Of a stretch of 64,000 nucleotides of DNA, positions 39,619 through 47,634 are shown in pieces. Below the pieces are notes generated by a model. The model was given only the letters and a program-made list of their open reading frames with translations, ran no database searches and was not told where the DNA came from. The DNA lies in contig NZ_AYZD01000015.1 of the NCBI RefSeq assembly GCF_001436755.1, forward strand, positions 148,262 through 212,261, written 5' to 3'. Origin of the DNA: Liquorilactobacillus aquaticus DSM 21051. GTDB lineage: Bacteria > Bacillota > Bacilli > Lactobacillales > Lactobacillaceae. How positions within the stretch are numbered: the stretch's first letter is position 1; every line of letters begins with the position of its first letter. The position numbers and the translations under genes are program-made.

Positions 39619-40894
39619 CAAATTCTCCCCTCTCGTATTTTTGTGCAAGCCACAAACGAGATATTTTTTGATTTGGCGCCAAAGGTATTTTTGAGACATA
39701 AATATATTCCTGTGGCCTTTTAAAACTTTCAAGGTATTGTTCCACTCCATGTTCAAGTTCTGCATATTTCAACTTGCAAACAACTAATGCAATTATTCGT
39801 TCGCCAGACTTCTTATCCTGTACCCCAAAAGTCACCGCATCCTCCGCAAAGTGCAATAAACTCTTTTCAATTTCACCTGGAAAAATTTTGTTTCCACAAT
39901 GATTAATTACCTCGCTCTGACGAGAATAAACAAATACTTCTCCTTCTTTTAATTCACCAATATCACTAGTAACAACTGTTTTCTCCTCTTCACAACCTAA
40001 ATAACCCGAAAATAAATATGGACTTCCGACCTCAATCAGTGAGGAATGATTACACTTAAACTGGACTTGGTCAAAAAGTTTGCCAACACAATTTGCCTTT
40101 TTATCTTTATTCAGTTCCTGCCAGGAAATTAAGCTGGTCTCTGATGAACCATACATCTCGAAAACACTCGTTCCGCTATCTTGCTGCTGAATTTTGCTTA
40201 ACAGGTTTTTATTCAAAAGGCCACCGCACAACACTAAACTTTTGACATTCTTCCAAATAACTGAGCCGAATTTTTGCTCTAAAAAAGCTGGCACAGTGAA
40301 TATTGCCGTCTTTTGGTTATTAGGAGATAAACTTTTTTCATTCATAAAATACATTGTTTTGCCTAAATATAAACTCAGCATTAGTGTATGCATCCCCAAT
40401 GACGTTGTCATTGGGCTTGGAGTTGCTACTCCCTCACAAGATGTCATCTTGAAATTCCTATTGCACAAAACGAAACCTGCACGCCATGAAACCCAATTTC
40501 GACAATAAACCTTTGGAATGCCTGTTGTGCCTGATGTTAATCCCAGAAATAACAAATTGTTTTCTACTGTTTGATCTTTCTGCTTTTTTTGCTCTTCAAT
40601 ATATTGCCACTTACCTTTTATCTTTTTAAGCACTTTATCCAAATGTTTCATCATAAATTCATTAACAATGATCGGCGTCCTTTTGGTGTAATGAATCGCA
40701 AGAAAATCTTCAACAAAGTCTATTTCTTGCCTACCCTTAAGTACGATATATGGACAAGTCCAGTGATATTTTTGCGATTTTTTGTATGCACACTTAGCCA
40801 GCTCTCGATAAGTTACTTTTTGTTTCCCAGAAATGATAGCTACTCGATCACCGTATTGAGCAGCTATTGCTTCAAAATCAAAATACCTCGTCAT
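39608..40894 (-). CDS. AMP-forming acyl-CoA synthetase/ligase (ANL superfamily)
   Basis: A 428-aa adenylate-forming enzyme, shorter than the usual 500+. ATP-binding loop LGLTSGTTGIPKVYCRN (~135), EMYGSSETSLISW (~235), TSDIGELKEGEVFV (~315), VINHCGNKIFPGEIE and the C-terminal Lys in APNQKISRLWLAQ are all present. It should activate a carboxylic acid to its CoA thioester. First gene of the six-gene operon, so it probably loads the starter acyl group. The ATG at 40894 follows GAGGAAG. Confidence 0.88.
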   Translation of the reverse strand: MTRYFDFEAIAAQYGDRVAIISGKQKVTYRELAKCAYKKSQKYHWTCPYIVLKGRQEIDFVEDFLAIHYTKRTPIIVNEFMMKHLDKVLKKIKGKWQYIEEQKKQKDQTVENNLLFLGLTSGTTGIPKVYCRNWVSWRAGFVLCNRNFKMTSCEGVATPSPMTTSLGMHTLMLSLYLGKTMYFMNEKSLSPNNQKTAIFTVPAFLEQKFGSVIWKNVKSLVLCGGLLNKNLLSKIQQQDSGTSVFEMYGSSETSLISWQELNKDKKANCVGKLFDQVQFKCNHSSLIEVGSPYLFSGYLGCEEEKTVVTSDIGELKEGEVFVYSRQSEVINHCGNKIFPGEIEKSLLHFAEDAVTFGVQDKKSGERIIALVVCKLKYAELEHGVEQYLESFKRPQEYIYVSKIPLAPNQKISRLWLAQKYERGEFDEV

Positions 40895-40936
40895 TGATAT
40901 CTTCCTCACGCTTTTTTCTTTGTTTTATTAAGCGTA

Positions 40937-40965
40937 ATTATATGATTAGTTAACTTAAAAATCAA
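40937..40965 (-). promoter_or_regulatory. Sigma-A promoter of the acyl operon
   Basis: Minus strand TTGATT (40965-40960), exactly 17 bases, TATAAT (40942-40937). The start of transcription would be about 40930, giving a ~35-base leader before the ligase ATG. Confidence 0.75.
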
Positions 40966-41016
40966 TGTAGGTTAACTTTAAAAGTCTTATATTTTAAAAT
41001 ATATAAGTGTTAACTT
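40949..41016. promoter_or_regulatory. Three GTTAACTT repeats around the acyl-operon promoter
   Basis: GTTAACTT occurs at 40949-40956 (between -35 and -10), 40971-40978 (just upstream of -35) and 41009-41016. An AT palindrome (CTTATAT...ATATAAG) lies at about 40985-41007. The arrangement suggests operator sites for an unidentified regulator. Confidence 0.5.
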
Positions 41017-41103
41017 TTTTATAATTTGTATTAGTTATTAAATTTTTTGAGACCATGATTATCTAACAATACTTAATGTACGGCGTAATTTATAACATTA
41101 TAA

Positions 41104-41132
41104 TTAACATATAATTAGAATCGTACTATAAT
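41104..41132 (+). promoter_or_regulatory. Sigma-A promoter of the GT4 gene
   Basis: TTAACA (41104-41109), 17 bases, TATAAT (41127-41132). The leader is about 110 bases. The rest of 40910-41249 is very AT-rich and carries no gene. Confidence 0.65.
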
Positions 41133-41249
41133 TAAGATGTACTTTATGTTATAGATAATTTGTTTATGTATTTTTATAAAACAATTACAGTGAAGCTTCA
41201 TCGATGGTAACTTTTAATGTTAGGTTCATACTCGAAAGGATGACATACC

Positions 41250-42320
41250 GTGAAAATAACATTAGTAACGCAATATTTAGAAGGACACGGAGGAACCGAA
41301 CGTGTAATTTCAGAATTAATTAATCATGATTTAAAAAACAGTTATCAGGTTTTGGTACCTTCAAGCGGAAAACCCGAGTGGCTTCAATGGTTTAATCGCC
41401 AAGGCGGGTATTCTGTTAAAATTTGCCACCGCAAGACCGAACAGGAAAAACGCTGTTTTGTGATTCAAAATATTTTGACCGAAAAACCCGCTATTGTTCT
41501 TTGCTTAGAGGGAAAAGCCAACAAATTGGCTTCATATGTCAGGAAACACTACCATCTTCATTTTAAAATTATTTCATGGGGACATACCTCAATTACCGAT
41601 TCAAAAAACTTTATGAAAGAAAACATTCATTATGCTGACTATCATCTAGCAATCAGTTCGGGTATCAAAAAACAGTTGATTGATTTTGGTGTCGCGCCAG
41701 AAAATGTTTTCCTGATTTTTAATCCAATTCAAACAGATTCAAATAAAATAATTGCTCGTCCAAAGACCGAATCATCTTTTCATGCAGTTTTTATCGGGCG
41801 TATTCTACTGGACGATCAAAAGAATGTCCGTATGCTGCTCCATGTCTTATCTAAACTACCTTTTAAATGGTTGATTGATATTTTCGGACAGGGTAAAGAT
41901 CTACATGCTGCCCAACAAATGGCTCATCAATTAAACATTGATCAAAATATTATTTGGCATGGTTGGACACCTAATCCCTGGGATCAAATTTCAGAAGCCG
42001 ATTGTCTGCTTTTGTGCTCAACATATGAGGGTTTTCCGATGGTTGTTATTGAAGCCGTCTCCCACGGTCTTCCCGTCATCTCAACTGACTGTCCAACAGG
42101 TCCAGCCGACATTATCAATGCTAAGAATGGCATTTTAACCCCTATGAATGACCAAGGTGCGTTTGTGGATGCCTGTTCAAAAATTTACTATTTACGCAAT
42201 GAACTTGATCGTCATCAAATTAAAAAAACTGCTGTCAAGTTTGATGTTCAGAATTACATTAGCAAGTTGCAACACATCTACGCCTATGTTAATACGAAAA
42301 AGCTGGCCATTACTTCGTAA
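41250..42320 (+). CDS. Family 4 glycosyltransferase
   Basis: A 356-aa GT-B enzyme. The N-terminal GGTERVISEL loop contacts the acceptor side. The nucleotide-sugar domain begins near HAVFIGRILLDDQKNVRMLL. The E-x7-E motif is in YEGFPMVVIEAVSHGLPV (~265), followed by CPTGPADII. It resembles lactobacillus and enterococcal alpha-glycosyltransferases (RfaB-like) working on glycolipids or wall polysaccharides. It stands alone, with its own promoter. The start is GTG at 41250 after AAAGGATG. The sugar is unknown. Confidence 0.85.
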   Translation: MKITLVTQYLEGHGGTERVISELINHDLKNSYQVLVPSSGKPEWLQWFNRQGGYSVKICHRKTEQEKRCFVIQNILTEKPAIVLCLEGKANKLASYVRKHYHLHFKIISWGHTSITDSKNFMKENIHYADYHLAISSGIKKQLIDFGVAPENVFLIFNPIQTDSNKIIARPKTESSFHAVFIGRILLDDQKNVRMLLHVLSKLPFKWLIDIFGQGKDLHAAQQMAHQLNIDQNIIWHGWTPNPWDQISEADCLLLCSTYEGFPMVVIEAVSHGLPVISTDCPTGPADIINAKNGILTPMNDQGAFVDACSKIYYLRNELDRHQIKKTAVKFDVQNYISKLQHIYAYVNTKKLAITS

Positions 42321-42401
42321 TCTTATCCTCAAGCCAAAAATCTTGTAAGCCATATTAGCTTGCCATCATTTAAAAAAACACAAAATAAAAAGATAATTTT
42401 C

Positions 42402-42429
42402 TTGACCTTTTCGGTTTATGTGCTATCAT
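42402..42429 (+). promoter_or_regulatory. Promoter of the marR-like gene
   Basis: TTGACC (42402-42407), 16 bases, TATCAT (42424-42429) with an extended TGC. Confidence 0.55.
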
Positions 42430-42431
42430 GT

Positions 42432-42443
42432 ATCGTGCACGAT
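42432..42443. promoter_or_regulatory. Palindromic operator, probable MarR autoregulation site
   Basis: ATCGTGCACGAT is a perfect 12-base palindrome at the predicted transcription start of the MarR gene, the usual place for a self-binding site. Confidence 0.55.
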
Positions 42444-42471
42444 GTATAATTTGTAAAGGAGCTCGTTAACT

Positions 42472-42933
42472 ATGACCAAACCAGCACATGAACCTTATGA
42501 TGAATTGTGTTTTTCCGTATACACAACCAATCGCTATTTTCATCACCTATACAGTAAAATACTCAGCCAATATGACTTAACCTACTTGCAATATATGGTT
42601 TTAATTGTTGTAAGGAACGAAGAACAGATCCCACTATCAACAATTTGCTCAAAACTAGATTTGGCAAATAACACCTTAACCCCAGTTATTCAAAAACTGG
42701 TTGACAAAAAATGGTTGTCAAAAAAAAGATCTGCCAAAGACAGCAGATGTCTGGAAATTTCATTAGATAGAAATTCTTTCAAAACACTTAAAGACATTAG
42801 AAACAAAGTGTGGCTCACACAACAAATGTTTAGTAAATTAGCTAAACAATCAATTGAAGAGTTAATTGAACAGCATCATAAATTGAATTCCGAGTTAATT
42901 GAAATTAGTGAAAAACTAGCGGAAAAATTATAA
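42472..42933 (+). CDS. MarR family transcriptional regulator
   Basis: A 153-aa winged-helix dimer. Seen: YSKILSQYDLTYLQYMVLIV, then the HTH with STICSKLDLANNTLTPVIQK and the wing KKRSAKDSRCLEISL. It resembles the OhrR/HosA branch, but the N-terminal peroxide-sensing Cys is uncertain (a Cys is present in YDELCFSVYTTNRYF, at the OhrR position). No ohr gene is adjacent. The palindrome upstream suggests autoregulation. GGAG precedes the ATG. Confidence 0.88.
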   Translation: MTKPAHEPYDELCFSVYTTNRYFHHLYSKILSQYDLTYLQYMVLIVVRNEEQIPLSTICSKLDLANNTLTPVIQKLVDKKWLSKKRSAKDSRCLEISLDRNSFKTLKDIRNKVWLTQQMFSKLAKQSIEELIEQHHKLNSELIEISEKLAEKL

Positions 42934-42980
42934 AACAACAGCTACTCCTTATTGTCAGGTTTTTAATAAAATTTGTCACA

Positions 42981-43029
42981 AAAACTGCAAAAAATTGAGA
43001 AAATTTTCTCTTTTTTTTGCAGTTTTTTT
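42981..43029 (+). terminator. Terminator after the MarR gene
   Basis: AAAACTGCAAAAAA pairs with TTTTTTGCAGTTTT, with an inner GAGAAAATTTTCTC stem, followed by T's. Confidence 0.85.
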
Positions 43030-43165
43030 ATAAAAAAAACTTTTCATTGATACTGCATTACTTAAGTATTCAAAATACAACTAGTCGACAAAAAGGGGGT
43101 TATCCCCTGCCTCAGCTTATCTGCTAGTCTTTTGGCAAAAAATCAGATAATTTCTATACCGCCCA

Positions 43166-43214
43166 TTGCAAACGTTTACTAAAAATGTTATATTATTCCA
43201 GTAAACGTTTGCAA
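43166..43214 (+). promoter_or_regulatory. Promoter with twin LacI/MalR-type operators
   Basis: TTGCAAACGTTTACT (43166-43180) and its exact inverse AGTAAACGTTTGCAA (43200-43214) flank the -10 region. The first overlaps a -35 (TTGCAA, 43166-43171), and TATATT (43189-43194) lies 17 bases later. The GCAAACGTTTGC-like core is the MalR/LacI-family operator type. The remaining 230-base leader up to 43447 shows only weak inverted repeats. Confidence 0.75.
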
Positions 43215-43447
43215 TAGGTATTAAAAACTTTAGTTACGAATAAAATCATAAAATATTTCTTCTACTTACCGTAAGCGCTATATTTACCCTTAAATAAAAC
43301 CGGTATTGCGCTTGAAGCTACTTATTGCTCACATACAGCGCAGCCTTAATTGGTCAAACTTATTTTCAAATTAAACTTTTGCGTATCAACTGCTAACTTA
43401 ACTGGAAGGCAGTGAAAACAAACATAACATAATGGAGGTTTTATATT

Positions 43448-45127
43448 ATGGCAAGTAATAATTGGTGGCAGCACGCCGTCGTTTATCAAGTTTATCCGCG
43501 GAGTTATCAAGATAGTAATGGTGATGGAATTGGTGATTTGAACGGTTTAAGATCCCGCTTAGCGTACATCAAGAAACTAGGTGCTGACGTAATCTGGTTA
43601 AATCCGATTTATGAATCACCTGACAAAGATAATGGTTATGATATCAGTAATTATCGAAAAATAAACCCTATGTATGGGACTATGCAAGATTTTGACGAAC
43701 TTTTAGATGAAGCCCATAACAAAGGCTTAAAGATTTTAATGGACCTAGTTGTCAACCACACTTCCGATCAGGCTGAGTGGTTTAAAGAAAGCCGAAAATC
43801 TACGGATAATAAATTCCGTGACTACTATATTTGGCGGGATCCAAAAAACAACCGCGAACCTAATAATTGGGGATCTTATTTTAGCGGTCCAGCTTGGAAG
43901 TACGATGAAAAAACAAAACAATATTATTTACATTTATTTGAAGAAGGCCAACCTGATTTAAATTGGGAAAATCCTGCAGTTCGCGAATCAGTGTGGGACA
44001 TCATGCGTTTCTGGTTAGACAAGGGCGTAGATGGCTTTAGAATGGATGTTATTAATTTGATCTCTAAACCGGCAGGATTGCCCGATGCCCCTACACCCGA
44101 TAATGCTGTTTATGGTGATGTCCAAGCAGTTGTAGCAGATGGTCATCGGCTAAATGAATTTCTTAAAGAAATGAATAAGAAAGTTCTTTCAAAATACGAT
44201 ATAATGACCGTTGGTGAAATGCCTGGTTCAACACCAGAAGATGTTATCAATTACACGGGCTTCGATTCACATGAATTAAATATGGTCTTCCAATTTGAAC
44301 ATGTCAGCTTGTCTCCCAATCCCAACAAACGCTTAGGCAAATGGAATGATCAACCCGTCAAACTAGTCGAACTAAAACACGCACTATCGCGCTGGCAAAA
44401 AGCTTTGGACGGGAAAGCTTGGAACAGTCTATACTGGAACAATCATGATCAACCACGGGCTGTATCGCGTTTCGCAGCTGATGATCCTAAATATCGAGTA
44501 ACAGCGGCAAAAATGCTTGCAACAACCCTACACATGCTGCAAGGAACGCCCTATGTTTACGAAGGCGAAGAACTTGGAATGACGAATGCTCACTACAAGC
44601 AATTATCTCAATATGAGGATGTCGAAGCTATTAATGCATATAAAGAATTAGTAGAAGAAGAAAAGCTAGTTGATGGAAAAACTATGTTGCGTTATCTTGC
44701 AAATATGTCTCGTGATAATGCACGTACGCCTATGCAATGGGATGCTTCTGCCAATGCAGGTTTTACAAACGGTGAACCTTGGTTTGCTTTAAATTCTAAC
44801 TATCCTGAAATCAATGCCAAAGATGAATTAGCAGATCCTGATTCAGTATTTTATTATTACCAAAAATTGATCAGTCTCCGTCACCAAAATGACATAGTTG
44901 TTTATGGTAATTATGAAGAACTTGATCCAGAAGATAATGAAGTTTTTGCCTATCGACGCAACTACAAAGGCCAAACACTTTTAGTCATAAATAATTTTAC
45001 AAACCAGAATATCGAAAGAGATTATGGTCAAGAAACATATGACAAGCTTCTGCTTGGAAACTATGAGAATTCCAACACAAAAATTTTCAAGCCTTATGAA
45101 TCACGTATTTACTTAAAAAAAGCATAA
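43448..45127 (+). CDS. malL: GH13 alpha-glucosidase, probable oligo-1,6-glucosidase
   Basis: A 559-aa cytoplasmic glycosidase of subfamily GH13_31. Region I is DLVVNHTSDQ (~100). Region II is GFRMDVINLISK with the nucleophile Asp (~197). The acid Glu is in TVGEMPGST (~257), and region IV is YWNNHDQPRAVSR (~330). Val after the nucleophile Asp (DVI rather than DAI) is the marker for alpha-1,6 specificity, so isomaltose and panose are likely substrates. It is monocistronic with its own operators; no cognate transporter is adjacent. GGAGG precedes the ATG. Confidence 0.93.
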   Translation: MASNNWWQHAVVYQVYPRSYQDSNGDGIGDLNGLRSRLAYIKKLGADVIWLNPIYESPDKDNGYDISNYRKINPMYGTMQDFDELLDEAHNKGLKILMDLVVNHTSDQAEWFKESRKSTDNKFRDYYIWRDPKNNREPNNWGSYFSGPAWKYDEKTKQYYLHLFEEGQPDLNWENPAVRESVWDIMRFWLDKGVDGFRMDVINLISKPAGLPDAPTPDNAVYGDVQAVVADGHRLNEFLKEMNKKVLSKYDIMTVGEMPGSTPEDVINYTGFDSHELNMVFQFEHVSLSPNPNKRLGKWNDQPVKLVELKHALSRWQKALDGKAWNSLYWNNHDQPRAVSRFAADDPKYRVTAAKMLATTLHMLQGTPYVYEGEELGMTNAHYKQLSQYEDVEAINAYKELVEEEKLVDGKTMLRYLANMSRDNARTPMQWDASANAGFTNGEPWFALNSNYPEINAKDELADPDSVFYYYQKLISLRHQNDIVVYGNYEELDPEDNEVFAYRRNYKGQTLLVINNFTNQNIERDYGQETYDKLLLGNYENSNTKIFKPYESRIYLKKA

Positions 45128-45165
45128 GTATCCACAGCACTTAAGATCGCTCTTTCCTTCAGATA

Positions 45166-45208
45166 AAAACATGGTTAAGCTCTTTTGAGTTTAGTCATGT
45201 TTTTTTTA
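45166..45208. terminator. Terminator after the GH13 gene
   Basis: AAAACATG-TAAGCTC pairs with GAGTTTA-CATGTTTT around a TTTT loop, followed by eight T's. Confidence 0.85.
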
Positions 45209-45278
45209 TTTTGCTTACCACGATTCCATACGCGTCAAAGTTAGCTTTGCAGCCATAATGATCTCATTTACTTTTATC

Positions 45279-45319
45279 GCAAGTGAGCACTTGCACACTT
45301 GCAATAAAAGTGTTATCTT
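45279..45319 (+). promoter_or_regulatory. Promoter with GCAAGTGAGCACTTGC operator
   Basis: A perfect 16-base palindrome (45279-45294) overlaps the -35 box TTGCAC (45291-45296). A further ACTTGC follows. The -10 TATCTT (45314-45319) is 17 bases on. This is typical of a TetR-family repressor site for an efflux-like gene. Confidence 0.65.
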
Positions 45320-45349
45320 ATCTCCATAGCAGATAGGGAGGAATATTCA

Positions 45350-46591
45350 ATGAACAACGTACGCAAATTTTTAATAAGCAAAGGAACCATCGGAGCTTTG
45401 TTTATGATTCTTTTTTATGGATTAGTAATGGTAGGGACATATTTTTCAGGCTACAAAGTAATACCTCACAAAGTAAAAGATCTGCCCGTCGCCATTGTTA
45501 ATCAAGATAATCAAAGTCAAGGTTTAAAAAAGCAACTCAAAAAAGATCTGCCTTTTCACCATGTTCGAACTCAGTACAATTTAAGCCAAGCACAAAAAAA
45601 ATTGAAAAACAGAAAAGTTTATATGATCATTCAAATACCCCAAAATTTTCACAACAATATTGTTAAACAGAAACAGAACACAAATTTAAAATTCTGGATC
45701 AACGAATCAAATCCCACAACGGCTGTTACAGCTATGGAAAGCACCGCTAATCTGATCGGGTCCTCTATAAAAAACAAAGTGACTCTGACATCTGGACAAG
45801 CAATATTTACTAAAAGCCAATTACTAGCTTTGCAGAGTCAGACCGAACAGGAAATCAAAAACAATCCTGCTGCAGCAAAAGAAATTCAAGCCAAGGCTCA
45901 GCAACAGAGCAAAAACATCACTAGCACATCTGCTGCTTTATACAAAAAAGCTGGTAATACTGTAAATTACAAAATAAAGAAGATCAACAAAGTACCTTCA
46001 GGTATGAACCACAGCATGGCACCCTTCTTTCTTTCACTTGCCTTTTATATAGGATCAATGATTGGAGCAATGATCCTATATATGACTTATAACGAATTCG
46101 TAAGCATCATAGGTAAATGGAAATCCTATGCGCTTACTGAATTATCCATTGTCCTGCTTGCTGTTATCGCACCACCACTTGTTATCGCTTTAGCAAAACA
46201 TCTCAATAGCTTTGACAACCAAGCCTTTCTACAGCTTTGGATGGTCCATGGTACTGAACTGTTTACCGCTTTAAACGTTAACTTTATTTTTACACTTATT
46301 TTGGGACAATTAGGAATTCTGATTAACATGCCGTTTATGCTGGTTCAAGTCGTTTCGGGAGCAGGTTTGATTCCAGCAATGATTCTCCCGAGGTTCTTCA
46401 AAATAATGAGCAGCGTCTCCCCATGTTTCTACACTATTCAAGCTGATTTCAACCTTTTGTATGGAGGACCGGATTATCATCATTTACTCCTCTCATTGAT
46501 ATTGCTTGGATTAGCTTCAATTATTATACATTTAATCATTGTCAGTTGTAAAACCTACAAAAAATTTGGTGTTACAAAAGCCGCAGATTAA
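45350..46591 (+). CDS. YhgE/Pip-type ABC-2 membrane protein
   Basis: A 413-aa protein with one N-terminal transmembrane helix (GALFMILFYGLVMVGTYFSG). An extracytoplasmic domain of ~200 residues with the YhgE start pattern (LPVAIVNQDNQSQG) follows, then five to six C-terminal helices (IGSMIGAMILYMTYNEF onward). Family members are phage-infection-protein-like or export permeases, often under TetR control. It is much shorter than full YhgE (700+ aa), lacking the long coiled-coil middle. No ATPase gene is adjacent. GGGAGG precedes the ATG. Confidence 0.78.
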   Translation: MNNVRKFLISKGTIGALFMILFYGLVMVGTYFSGYKVIPHKVKDLPVAIVNQDNQSQGLKKQLKKDLPFHHVRTQYNLSQAQKKLKNRKVYMIIQIPQNFHNNIVKQKQNTNLKFWINESNPTTAVTAMESTANLIGSSIKNKVTLTSGQAIFTKSQLLALQSQTEQEIKNNPAAAKEIQAKAQQQSKNITSTSAALYKKAGNTVNYKIKKINKVPSGMNHSMAPFFLSLAFYIGSMIGAMILYMTYNEFVSIIGKWKSYALTELSIVLLAVIAPPLVIALAKHLNSFDNQAFLQLWMVHGTELFTALNVNFIFTLILGQLGILINMPFMLVQVVSGAGLIPAMILPRFFKIMSSVSPCFYTIQADFNLLYGGPDYHHLLLSLILLGLASIIIHLIIVSCKTYKKFGVTKAAD

Positions 46592-46616
46592 TTTACTTGT
46601 TTGGGAGGTATATTCG

Positions 46617-47431
46617 TTGGATAAACAGATGCAAGAACAGTTAAGGGTTATTCTAGCAAAATGGCAGAAACACCTTGATCAGCTTGGACCGCATCTAACT
46701 GGGAATTGTGAACATGTTGCATTCATTGAATGATTGAAGACTGAACTGTTAAACATGCATTACAACTTCAAAAGCTGTCCACAGTTCTTTAATTACTATG
46801 AGTTAATCACTGGCAGTTTGAGCTGCGGATGCCTGATAAAAACTTTCAAAAAATTAGGTCTGGCGGTTATGTTCCCTATTCAGGTTTGACTTCCACTGGC
46901 GGTATAACCGAAACATTGGTCAAATGGACACGGTTCAAGCAAAAAAAGGGCAAAAATAAATTAGTTCTTTTAGATGTTTATCCCTATGAAACAAATAGAC
47001 ATTTGCTTTTCAGAATTTACGATCAATTACCGGGCAAATTCAGCTTTCCATCAAAAATCCTGCGTCCTGGAATTACCAGTCAACGTATCGCCGCCTTAAT
47101 TAAGAAAATTAAAAGCTTCGGAGCAAAAAAGTTCTCCGAAGCAAAGAATCCAACAAATATTGTTTATGATTCAACACGTTCTGTTCGAAAACTGCTTATT
47201 CAAATTTATAAGCAAAAACAATTGACGACTAAAAGAATATTCGTATCTCCTAGACATTATTTTCATCTGAGTAAGGCCACTGATTATAAAATTCCTACGA
47301 TTTCTCTTACACCGTTGCCCTTATATTTCTTCCAGCTAGCAGATGAACGGTATACACCAGATTTAGCCTTGATGTCTACCCAAGTACATTATTATTGGGA
47401 CCTACTCCTGCTAGCGGATAAGAAACTTTAG
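46617..47431 (+). pseudogene. Disrupted gene of unknown function
   Basis: A TTG at 46617 after GGGAGG opens a frame (MDKQMQEQLRVILAKWQKHL) that meets TGA at 46731, continues coding-like (NFKSCPQFFNYYE), then shifts at ~46795-46801 to another frame (VNHWQFELRMPDKNF, SGGYVPYSGLTSTGG) that stays open to 47431. Two lesions, one stop and one frameshift, thus break one gene of about 270 codons. The last 200 codons, from an ATG at 46829, could still be translated but have no ribosome site. I do not recognise the family; VPYSGLTSTGGI followed by KNKLVLLDVYPYET is faintly like peptidase-associated domains. Confidence 0.6.
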
Positions 47432-47561
47432 TTTGTCCGCAATGACATTAAACTACATACTAATTATTTTACAAGCATGATGATCCTTCAAATCCCCGTA
47501 ACTTCCCCTAGTTACATGGTTTCACTCCTTTTATTATTGTAAAATAATTATCAAGTGGGCA

Positions 47562-47605
47562 GGAAGAGCCTGTGACAAAACTAACATTTTGTCACAGGCT
47601 CTTCC
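47562..47605. terminator. Perfect 19-base inverted repeat, terminator-like
   Basis: GGAAGAGCCTGTGACAAAA is followed after six bases by its exact complement. The flanking T-runs are weak (CCCTTTTC on one side, none on the other). It lies between the convergent broken gene and the SDR. Confidence 0.6.
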
Positions 47606-47634
47606 CTTTTCTACAATTCTCTTTTCCTAATTTT

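Noticed and set aside
40937-41016. FabT box for the acyl operon
   Set aside because: The repeats read GTTAACTT, not the TTTGATTATCAAA type I associate with FabT.
43270-43300. A cre (CcpA) site near TAAGCGCT upstream of the GH13 gene
   Set aside because: It deviates from the cre consensus at several fixed positions.
47498-47515. GTAACT-N6-AGTTAC palindrome as a regulator site
   Set aside because: It lies between convergent gene ends with no promoter near it, so a regulatory role is not supported.
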